Below, in pieces: positions 11,201-21,500 of a stretch of 64,000 nucleotides of DNA; within the stretch, counting starts at the first letter, position 1, and each line of letters opens with the position of its first letter. The stretch is from Euglena gracilis (taxonomy: Eukaryota > Euglenida > Euglenophyceae > Euglenales): positions 62,888,046 through 62,952,045 of the forward strand of contig CP154954.1 in assembly GCA_039621445.1 (NCBI GenBank). Direction: 5' to 3'. The position numbers and the translations under genes are program-made. The notes below the pieces were generated by a model. That model saw only the letters and a program-made list of their open reading frames with translations. It made no database searches and had not been told where the DNA came from.

Positions 11201-12896
11201 CGCCGGAGGAAAAATTTTTTTCCAGTTGGGGGCCACCCCCCCCAGGGTTTGATATAAGGAGGGCGTACATGGTTTAGGTGGGGGGGTGTCCCCCCCACCC
11301 CCCCCCCCTCCTGGCCCGCAGGGGGGGGTCCGGACCACCCCCCCCCCACCTGCCAGGGGGGTCCGGACCGACCCTCGGGGGGGTTCCCGGGACCCCCCAA
11401 AAAGGGTCAATTTTTTCCTCCGGCGCTTCGCGCCGAAATTTTTTTGCATTTTTGGCACATTTTTGCCCAAAAAGTGCCGAAAATGGCACTTTTGGTCGTT
11501 TTGGGGGGTCAAAAATTTTCGGTAACCCAGACCGCGCACCTGTTTAGGTGGGGGGGGTGTCCCCCCCCACCCCCCCCCCCCCCCGCCCCCAGGGGGGGTC
11601 CGGGCCACCCCCCCCCCCTCTCCTTATATAGAACCCAGCCCCCCCCCAGGGGGAGGGGGGGACTAGATGGTCCATTTTTTCCAGTGTCTAGCCGATTGGC
11701 TAGCCAGTACCCCCCCCCCCCCCGGGGTCCTTAAGCAAAAGCCTGCTTCCACTGGATGATGAACAAATTCAGGATGAATGGCGTAAGTATTGCCATCGCA
11801 TATTGCCACAGCTGATTGTGTTGCAACTTTTTGGGCGAACCGACCGGGTAAATTGGCAGAATATGCAGCTTTTCTGGTTTCTGGTATGGCTTTTCTGGAA
11901 TTGTGCTGGGCTGGGCTTGTGCAATTTTGTGCAAGTTTGTGCAATTTTTTGCACTGCAATTTTTGACCCCCCCCCCCGATGCGCAATTTCTCCCCCCCCC
12001 CTGGGATTAAGTGAGCATTGGTTTTGCAGAGGGGGGAGGGGGTCCAGGCCACTCCCCCTTCAGACGGGGGGGGCCAAGAACAACCCGGCGCTTCTTACCA
12101 GGCATCAGAGAAGGTGAGATTTCCGGTGATGTGGCATATTTTTTCAAAAAAAACACGGCTTTTGGCCTTTTTCAAGGCCCAAAGAATTTTCCAGCGCTTC
12201 GCGCCGGAATTTTTTTCACAGGGAGAGGGGGAAGTCCGACCCATCCCCTCCAGGTGAAGGAGCTCTACCTGAAGCAGGAGCGGTTCGGAGTGGCTTTGTC
12301 TGAGCCTGAGGTCTGCATGGGAGCGGGCCACAGCCTTTTGGCTTTCTACGATACAGCGCGACCCCGCACTCGTCGGAAAAGGCCTTCGGGTTCATCCCGA
12401 TTCCAACTGAGATGGTTGATGGGAGGTAGGAGGCGCCAGTAGCCAATGGGATGTGGCCATCACAAATCGGGACGTCTCTAACTGCTGCAAGGGAGGGGCT
12501 GCTTTATCTCATTTCAAACAGTGGAACAAAGCCAATCCGCCAATCCCCAGTCGACACTGACGTCCAATTTTAGACCTCCCCCCCCTTTCCTGAGCAAGTG
12601 ACGGTGAATCCCTGCTGGGCAAGGCCCAAACAACGGGCACCTGCATTTGCCGGATGAGCCCATCCAGTGGGCCGATGCCTCGCTTCTTTGGGACTCGCCC
12701 AAGCTGCATTGGTGTGACACTGAGTAATCGGGGAGACTTTTGGGGGGTCCATTGGAGAGAGCTCTTGCCAAATTGTTGGCGAAACGTTGCTTCTTTTCAG
12801 GTGGACAGTTTAATCTCCAGCACCACAACGCGCATGGACGGAGCGGTGCATTTCCACGAGTTCTCTGAGATTTGGTTGCGGCTCATCAAGCTGTAG
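5247..12896 (+). CDS. ankyrin-repeat protein with C-terminal EF-hand-like region
   Basis: Exons: 5247-5346 (ATG 5251), 7389-7467, 8099-8181, 8333-8511, 9525-9592, 10273-10436, 12254-12310, 12801-12896 (TAG stop). All junctions are GT-AG and keep phase, giving about 273 aa. Residues 15-165 form about four ankyrin repeats, the best being TPLHAACWAGHAPVAAYLI and TPLHVACATGWPLLVQFLI. Such repeats act in protein binding. Exon 6 carries an EF-hand-like loop (EPDPSGFASREK). The last exon carries another (TTRMDGAVHFHE) that keeps the Gly at loop position 6 and the Glu at 12 but lacks the acidic first residue. Calcium binding is therefore doubtful. The start was chosen because an AG acceptor lies four bases before the ATG with no earlier exon. 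The role of exon 7 is least certain. The partner and location are unknown. Confidence 0.8.
5440..6180. repeat. module repeats in both orientations
   Basis: A roughly 160-bp module containing GGCGGGGAGTTG and TTCCAAGGGCTTCAAT occurs forward at about 5440-5600 and inverted at about 5760-5960 and 5990-6180. Further copies lie at 4770-4950 (forward) and 54590-54800. The motif CAGTCGCGAGCGACTG at 5605-5620 is itself palindromic. This lies inside intron 1 of the ankyrin gene. Confidence 0.75.
6190..7180. repeat. about 163-bp tandem repeat, roughly 6 copies
   Basis: The phrase CCCATTGACTTTGGGTC recurs near 6334, 6505, 6669, 6831 and 7019, so the period is about 162-171 bp with one longer unit near 6930-6960. 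Each unit contains an A-run, CCGAAACGATG, CTCCCGGACC and a segment ending GCGCCCCGTTTTG. Inverted copies occur at 53660-54100 and 54457-54600. The long open frames through here are shadows of the repeat. Confidence 0.85.
8512..9524 (+). other. intron 4 of the ankyrin gene
   Basis: The intron is GT-AG (GTGAGT...CTGCAG). It contains a G-tract element around 9360-9430 ending in a GGGCAGCCAGCACC phrase, which recurs at 14265-14330 and 22910-22935. No coding exon is seen inside. Confidence 0.6.
10913..11745. mobile_element. hAT-like element, perfect 17-bp inverted termini
   Basis: Both ends are exactly CAGGCTTTTGCTTAAGG in inverted orientation. The flanks are CTTCCGCT (10905-10912) and CTTCCACT (11746-11753), an 8-bp target duplication with one change. 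The interior carries several complementary G/C tracts and the hairpin core GGCGCTTCGCGCC near 11422. No transposase frame is seen. It sits in intron 6 of the ankyrin gene. Confidence 0.88.
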
Positions 12897-14621
12897 GGCC
12901 GTCAGGTTCACCGGCACACAATGCTCCACTGACCTTCCCTTTTGTTTGTATTTTTTTTTCATTTCTGGATGAATTTTCTGCCAACCTTCTTTCCATGACA
13001 CCCTCCCCAAAAAATATTCCACCCCCTGGGACCCAATTTCCACCCCCGAAATGAAGTCGGCGGCCTTGAATTACTGGGACCCCCTAGGGTTGATTTTCGG
13101 TCATTGAAGGGATAGGGTTGGCGTAACTTAGGCCTAATCCATTGATCTAACATTAGTCATATTCACAAAGTTTGGCCTGAAGCTACCTAACCCTAATCTT
13201 ATTCCTTCAATAACTGAAATCAGCCCTGGTGGGGGATCCAGTAGTTTGGTGCTGCCAAATATTTCCCTTGGGGGATTAAAACCGACCAAATAATATCTTT
13301 TTCCTCCCGGAAGATATTATCATTTTGGGGGGTTCAATTTGTCAAGAATCCAATCCATTTCAGCTGACAATGGAAGACTGACTTGGAGAAGTCGGTGGGG
13401 CAAGAATGGCAGATGGGACCTCCCTCCATGTGGATTCGTCCGAAATGAATGGAATAGGAAACAGAAGGTTGGTTGTCCACAACGCTTTTCTACCCCCTCG
13501 GATTGCACCTGAATACTAAGTCACTGACCTTGCCACGCTGTTTTCGATCGTCTTTTCGCCTCCCGCCTTCTCACGTTTGTCGTAGCTGTATGTCTGTTCT
13601 TTTCATCCTGATAAAGCCCCCCCCAAAGTCACGTTTTGTGGCGCTGCCTGCACTCTTCTTGTTGTGTTTGTATCAGCATTCCCATCTGTGTACAGGCACG
13701 CTTTATCCAGAAACATTGATGTTGGCCCAATGTCAAGCAAGTCTGCATTATGGATCGGTCCGATTATTGGGACGTTTCACATGGACAATAAATGATAAGT
13801 ACGCTACAAGCACGGGCAACAACAACTGCAACTACAACTACAGGGTCAATAAAGGTCCTGACAGCATCCCCACCCATTTTGATGGAAGTTCAAAAGAGAA
13901 TGAGGCAGTCAGGGTCCAAATACTGCTGGACCTCCACCACCAGCAGCTGTGATCCGTTATAAGCGCACCCGCATTTTGATTGGGGGGGGACAACTTCTAA
14001 AGCTGGAGGGGGAACGCACCCCTGGGGAGTCCATCCAGCATTTTTTTTTCCAAGCCAGCAGCTCCCAATCGGGCTGCGTACCCCAGCAGTCTGCTGAGAT
14101 AAAGTTGGGCACAACCGAGCTGAGCCGAAACAGTTTTTAGTGCAAAAAAAAATGGCGAAAGGGGTCTGAAAAACCGAATAGTTTATAGGTGTTTTTTATT
14201 GATGGTTTGGGTGGCTTCCCCCAAACCCCGCTGGAATTGGTTTTTTTTTGCCGATTTTCGGGTACCTACAGGTCCAGCCAGCACCCTTTTTCTCCTAGCC
14301 AGTGCTTTGAAATCCCCTGGGGGGGGGGGGGTAGTGTTCAACGGTGAATAATTGATTTTCATCAAAGTTTCAAAAAGAATTGAGCTGGACTCAGAACCAT
14401 GCAGTCCCTCTCCCCAAGCCAGTTGGCTTCTTTTCCGACCTCCTCTTGCCTCATGTCCATTTCAGACACGGTGGGCTGCAGCGTGCGTGGAGACCAGGGA
14501 TAGATGGCCACTGGTATTGAGGGGGTGGTAGGGGGGGTCCGGAGCAACCTCCCCTCCTGGGTATGGCACAGACCCCCCCTTTGAAAACTACCTGCCCCTC
14601 TTTCCCCTTGCATCGCCCACA
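12897..14621. other. spacer between the ankyrin and malate dehydrogenase genes
   Basis: No supported exon was found. The stretch 13080-13230 carries the 'TAGGCCTAA / CCCTAATC' repeat family that is common at 62-64 kb. A G-tract element lies at 14260-14330. Short open frames at 13470-14140 have no recognisable domain. Confidence 0.5.
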
Positions 14622-14636
14622 GGGGTCAGGTGTGCT
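14621..14636 (+). promoter_or_regulatory. probable trans-splice acceptor of malate dehydrogenase
   Basis: CCCACAG ends at 14622, fourteen bases before the ATG at 14637, after a pyrimidine-rich tract. No upstream coding exon is evident. Confidence 0.45.
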
Positions 14637-17600
14637 ATGGCGACCACCGTCCGGGTGTGTGTCACGGGGGCCGCCGGCCTGATCGCGTATGCCCTCGTCC
14701 CGGAGATCGCCCAGGGCCGCGTCTTCGGTCCAGGCTGTGAGGCACAGGGAACCGAACCCAATGCCACATGCACAGCTTGACTGTGCATATTCGGTAATTC
14801 TTACAAGTCCAGAGGTTTTGAATCAGAGGCTCAATGTATTCATCTTTTTGTGTGCTGTTTGAACACCCCCAACAGAAGTGCGGGGCCGTTCCAAGTGCAG
14901 GGCACACCTCCCACCGCTGAAGGCAGCACCCCCCGGTAATTTCCAAGAAAATTTCCGCAAGAAGCACATTTCTGCAAGGAGTGCAACTTCCGCAAGAAGC
15001 GCACCCGTCCTTCAATTGGGGGGAGGGGGTTCGTTGCCTTGCGTGTGGTGTGGGACTGCACATCTTAGTGGTCCCCCTTGGGGCAGGGTGGGGTGCATGG
15101 CAGTGGGTGCACGCTCCTCTTGGTCATACAGTCTGTCTGTGACCGGACACGAACGTGGTCCTCTCCCTGTTGGACATCCCCGCGATGGAGTCTCGCATGC
15201 AAGGGCTCGTCCTGGAGCTGGAGGATATGTACTGCCCACTGCTAAAGTGTGTTAGTGTGCATGTGTGTGCGCGCGTGTGTGTTGTGCGTTGTGTGCAGGT
15301 GGGTGGGTGCGTGCTTGCGCATGTGCGTGGACCTGAGTGGGCGGGTGGGTGGGTGGGCGGATGTGAATGCATGCATGTGTGTTCATGCGGGCAGGTGTTC
15401 GCATGTGTATGTATTTTTGCTTGCGTGTAATCATTGCCAAAATTCGGCAAATATGACCAACAGAAGACACAAGACTTACACAAATGTGCACAAACAACAT
15501 TTATTATTTGCTGAGATGTCTGCTTGGGTGCTTTCCATAACAGCCAGCCGTGCATCCACTGCTTTGGCTGCGGTGACACAACGCTCAGATCCCTCCGTCC
15601 ACCACTGCAGGCAGGTGGTGGCCACCACCAGCCTTGAGACGGCTTTCAAGGGCATCGACTACTGCATCATGTGCGGGGCTTTTCCCCGGCAACAGGTGCT
15701 GATGAGTATCACGGTGACAGATGGAATTTGCTCAGTTGGTGCATCTCGCATTTAGGCTTTTTTTGGTGTGCTCATTTTTGTGCACCGACCAAAATTTGAT
15801 TTTGGCACTGGCGTTGTAGGAGGTGAGAGCGAGAAGGAGTGCGATTTGACAAAATCCGGCTGAATTCTTCGCTCTTGGCCTGGCTCTCTCCCAGAAATTC
15901 TGTCCTTTCTTTTGCTGTTTTTTTTGTGGTCAGCATGGCACAAAAACCCCCAACCCCACCCCCCCCCCCAAAGTGAAGAAACACCAAGAAAAAAAAACAC
16001 CAAAATCCCAGTACTGCCACCCCCCTTTTTGTACGCTACGGCTCCCCTCTCTCTGGTTGTCGGCGGACGGCATCCCTCCAGGGCAGTCAATTGCTTAAGC
16101 ACTGGCCAACCCCCCCCCCCCGGGGGGGAGGGGTGACTGACTGGTTTTTTCAGAGTGACTGACTGGTTTTGGGCCCAAACCTCCCCCAGGGGTGGGCAAA
16201 AGTGGCTTGAGTGACCCCGGCGCTGAAGGCGCCGGAAAATTTTTTTTGGCCTAAAATGGCTTAAAGTGACTGGAAAGTGGCCGGTTTTCCTGAGTTGCCG
16301 ACCCCCCCGGGGGGGGGGGGGGCAGGGACTGACTGGTTTCCCGAAAAAAGTGACTGACATGTTTTTTGAAGAGTGGTGTGACCCCCCTCCCCCCTGGGGT
16401 CGGTAAAAAATTGTATGCTCCAGGGGCCCCGACGTACTTTTTTGTTTTTAGCGAGCCTCGGACTGGTGTGTTTGGGCGTTTGCGGAGCACAGGGAACAAG
16501 GATGGGGGTTTGGGGAGGGTCCAATCGCATCGCCGGGCAGGGTCACAGGGAAGGAGGGCGTGTCCGGGGCGTTTATGATGACCCGTGCAGGGTGAGGGAG
16601 AAGGGAAAGCGGTCAAAGGGGAGGGAAGGGTCGGGAGTCCCCACCGAACTTCCTGCGGGATGTGTCCGGCCCAAATGCGTTGAGTTGCGACCGGAGAGGG
16701 GATCACACAATTTCTGGGGAACAGCATTTGTGCAAAGAGATGCGATCAAGCATCACGGCACGCAAACAGGCCTCACTCTGCTGAGTTTTTCTAAACAACA
16801 ATAACCGAATAATCGGAAGGGCTTACGAGGCAGTCGCTCTAAAAAACAGAAAGAAATGCATTTTAAAAAAATACCATTATATTAATTACCTCCCCCCCCA
16901 ACACCCTTGCCCAATGAACAGGGGGTGTTCGGACCGTCTAAATCGTCACCATATACTTTTTTTTGCGGCGGCAAGGAAATATTCCTTTGTTGCTTGTCCT
17001 GTCCTTGCAGATGAGTTCCTCCCAGTTTTCTTTTCGTGGTAATGTTTGACCGTCTGAAAACAAACGGATATGCATTTGCCGTTCATTTTTTGAACGATTA
17101 TGCGTGCACTGTTTATGCACGTTTCAAGGAGAGAAGGTGACAGAATTAGTGAACACCCATGTCCAATGAACGCTCCCCGTTCGGACCGTCTAGATTGTCA
17201 CCTTAGTGTTCATTGGGCTTGGGGGGGGGGAGGTACCAGGTCGGAATAAAAAAAAGCGGTCATTTGTACAAATGCGATTGTGGTCGGCGTGCACATTTGC
17301 ACACACCGACCATGTGCATAAAGTGTCGCCGGAGTGCGAAATCCACACACCATGACGATGTGCGCATTTGCAAACACCAACCACAATAGCAAAATTCAGA
17401 CAGAACACACCATATATGAATCCAAACACCACCTGCATTGGCTGGTGATGATAGGTGATGATAGGTGATGGCTGCTTCAGCAGCCACAAGGCTGTCAGCA
17501 ACCCCAGTGCAACAGCAGCAACCAAGGTGGCCATGTTATTCCCCACAGCTGGGACGGCAGACTGGGGAGGGGTCCATATTAACCATGGCATTGGCGGCGG

Positions 17601-18435
17601 ACATGCTGCGGGTCCAATATATTAACAATGGAAAATTGCAGCGTCACAAATGTGGCCAAAAAACCCACTTTTTTGGAGATTGAGAGTATTTAATTTTCGA
17701 AGATGGTTGGGTTGCATGAAAACATTGGTGCTCAACACCAGATATTATGCACAAAAACTGGTGAGTTTCATGGTTTCTGAAGGAAAAATGCAATATTATT
17801 GTGTTAAAAACAGAAAAATGATTCCTGGCCGAGGTAACAGGAAGGTTATGGTTGTGGTTACCAAGAAGCTCAGCGATGCAGGGCGATGCCAGGCGATGCG
17901 GGGCATCGCCTTGCGTTGGGGTTCCAATGCAAGGCGATGCAGGGCGATGCGGGCATTTTCGGCTATGGCCATATTTTTTAGCCATTTTGGCCGCATTTGG
18001 CCATTTTTGGCTTTTTTCCCGTTTTTGGCTTGTTTTGGAGGTTTTTGGCCACTTTTGGCCACTTTTGACCATTTTTGTGTTGCTTTTGGCCCATTTTTGA
18101 CCATTTCTTGCTCATTTTTTGACAATTTTTGACCATTGGCTGCTTTTGTTAGTTTTGGTCATTTTAGGCCATTTTTTTGTTTTGGGCTTTTTTTTGGCCT
18201 TTTTTTTTTGGCAATTTAAAGGCATTTTCGGCATTTTGGGTGTGATTTTTTGACCTTTTTGTGCCATTTTGTGGGGTGTGGGATTCAGCTAGCGGATGTG
18301 GGGGTGTGGGGATGCAGGTATTAGAGTAGATGGGGATGATGGCATCATCATCACCACCACCACTACCATCATCATCATCACCACCGCTACCACCACCACC
18401 ACCACCACCACCACCACCATCATCGTCAATAGCAT

Positions 18436-18511
<76 letters not shown>

Positions 18512-21500
18512 GACACACACACACACACACACACACAACACACAACACACACAACATACACAACACATATGTATGTGCTGACTCAGGGAATGGAGCGGCA
18601 GGACTTGCTGGCCCGCAACAAGGCCATCTTCCAGGAGCAGGGGGCGGCGCTGGGCCGGTTCGCCTCCAGGGACGTCAAGGTGTGGGTGGGGATGGTCGGA
18701 TTGCCAAAAAAAAGTGTGCTTCGGGAGGTTCCAGTACTCAATGCTGGGAAACACCCTCCCCCTTTCCACTACATCAATTTGTTCAATCAATTTCAATGTT
18801 TGACAGGCGGCTGCGCCTGGGCATCTGGGAGGCAAACGTCCAGGTGATTTGGTTGACGGTACGCGGATGATTCCCTCTTCTGACAGGTCTTGGTGGTGGG
18901 CAACCCGGCCAACACCAACGCCCTGGTGGTGAAGCTTGCAGGCAACCTTCCCACCACAAACGTCACCGCCCTTACCCGGTGTGTTCCCCCGCCTGCTTTG
19001 TGATTTGTATATTGTATATCTATTGTATACGATTTGTGTCTTGTATATATTTAGATTGTACATCCAAACGTGGATATTTGAATGCAGATGGTGAAAAAAA
19101 ATTCTTGGATGATGAATGATGTGTGAATTGAGGAGTAGGATCGGTCCATGCCACACCGACAGGGCAGACATGGCACACCCCTGGGCAAGGGTAAAGGGGG
19201 ATAGTTGGGGACGAGGTGTGGGATGGGATCATTCCCAGTTTCATTTGGCTCAGGTTTAGGGTGGAATCAGTTTTGTTTTGGGGATGCATGCACCCCCCTC
19301 GCTTATGGCTCCTGACTCGTTGGCCACCCCCACCCAGCTGCGTGCAACGTAAGGTCCATAAGCACATAATGTGGAACATAACACCCAACTGTGTTGGTTT
19401 GGCCATGTTCATTTCCGTTGCATCTGTTGTACGAGGCTTGGGAGGGGTTGGTGGGGGGTTCAGGGGCCCCAGCTGCCTGCCAGCCTCAGGGTTGCAATTT
19501 CGTCAAATTCTGAAGTGTGAGGGAAGTTCTGTTCTCCGCTGTTGCAGGCTGGACCAGATCCGGGCCGCCGGCATGGTGGCTCGTATGGCGGCGGCGTCCG
19601 TGGGGGACGTGGCAAATGTGTGCACTGGAAAAAAAATGTTTGCGATTAGAAATCTATTTCTCTCCTCCTCCAAACACCAATTTTATTGGTAACCCAGAAT
19701 GTCAGCTCATCTTCCTTGGCCAGCGGGTTCTCCCCCCTCTGGCAATTTTTCATGGAGTTTCATGGAGTGGGTTAGATAGAATTGTGTAAGCTGCACAACA
19801 TGATCCATACCCAACGCTGACTGACCATCACCTTGCCCACACAGGACGTGTGCGCACGCACACGCGCGCGCACACACACATAACACACCCACCCACCCAC
19901 CCACAACACACAATTGCGCACACACGCGACAGCACTCATATCTATGATACATGCACACATACACACATGCATATACACATATATTCACACACACACACAG
20001 GAGATAATGCATGAAACACATGAACAAAAACCTATTCCTCTCCCTCCCCTTCAGGTCATCATCTGGGGCAACCACTCCCCAACGATGTACCCTGACCTCC
20101 GGCATGCCACTGTGAGGGGCACCCCCGCCCTTCCCATTGTTGGTGTGCCAGCACAGAACAATGGTTGAATTCATCATGAATTGACGATCTGTAAGATTTT
20201 GTTCGCCTTTTTTTGCACCGCTTGGATTTTCTCATCTCTGTGATTTCGATTTTTTAAGTTGTCATTTTAAGAGGTCCTTTTTTTACGCCAAAAAAAAAAG
20301 AAAAAAGTTCTGCTTTTGGCTGGAAAAAAAAGCTCTGCTTTCGGCCGTTTTTGGTCTTAGGTCTTGGTCCGATGGATACGCAGTTGCGGTGCCCTATTGG
20401 GGGGGGGGGGTCTGACTGAAATCTAGCTGAAGGGAGTTCTGATACACCCTCCTCCATGGGGCAGGGGCTCTGGAGTTAGTGATTTTATCCCAATAAATGG
20501 CTTCTCTGAAAGAAAGTTGCTTCCATTTGGGTCTGCCGGGTCCAATTTTCTCCCGGCCAGCCTTTGGTTTTCACAATGGCCTTCACTGAACCCGCGGGGA
20601 TATTTCTGGAGTGTGCCAATGCCAACGGAACCCCTCAGTTCCCGGCTGGACCCTCTCGCAGGTGAGGCTGCTTGGAAATCCAGCTTGATCCCAGCGGTGC
20701 AGCAACGAGGCGCGGCGGTGATCAAGGTTAGCTGCCGTTGCACGGGTGTAAGGATGGAAGGGGGAATCCATGCACCACAAAATGACGCGAAATTTCACAG
20801 TGGCACAAAATTGAGATACACACATATATATGAGAGACACACATACACACATACACACACATACATATATACATGCATTCACACATGCACACACACATAC
20901 ATATATGCATGCATACATACATACATACATGCATACATACATACATGCATACATATATACACACATACACACACATACATACATACATACATACATACAT
21001 ACATACATACATACATACATACATACATACATACATACATACATACATACATACATACATACATACATACATGCATGCATGCATACATACATACATACAT
21101 GCATACATACATACATACATACATACATACATACATACATACATACATACATACATACATACATACATACATACATACATACATACATACAGTGTGGCAA
21201 GTAAATTCTCAGACCCAAGTACCAAGTAAATTTTCAGACCCTGAAAAAATGATGGCACCCCACACTCCACAGAACCCATCCCAATCGCCTCCCAGAGCTG
21301 AGAGCATTGGTGGAGGGGTGTTTTGACAGGTGATTGTGACTGCCCAGTGCCTGGTGGCACCATTGCAGTGCAGAAATACAATTTGGCTCCGAGCGATATA
21401 GATGTAAAATTTGCTGTTGCACAGGCTTGCACAAACAAAACGAGGACGATGAAATGGATCGCCTTTGGTGAATTTCAATGGACCTCTCTCACATGAAGTC

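Noticed and set aside
18164-19171. 335-residue minus-strand frame with poly-Asp and poly-Ala
   Set aside because: It runs through trinucleotide arrays and antisense to MDH exons 4 and 5.
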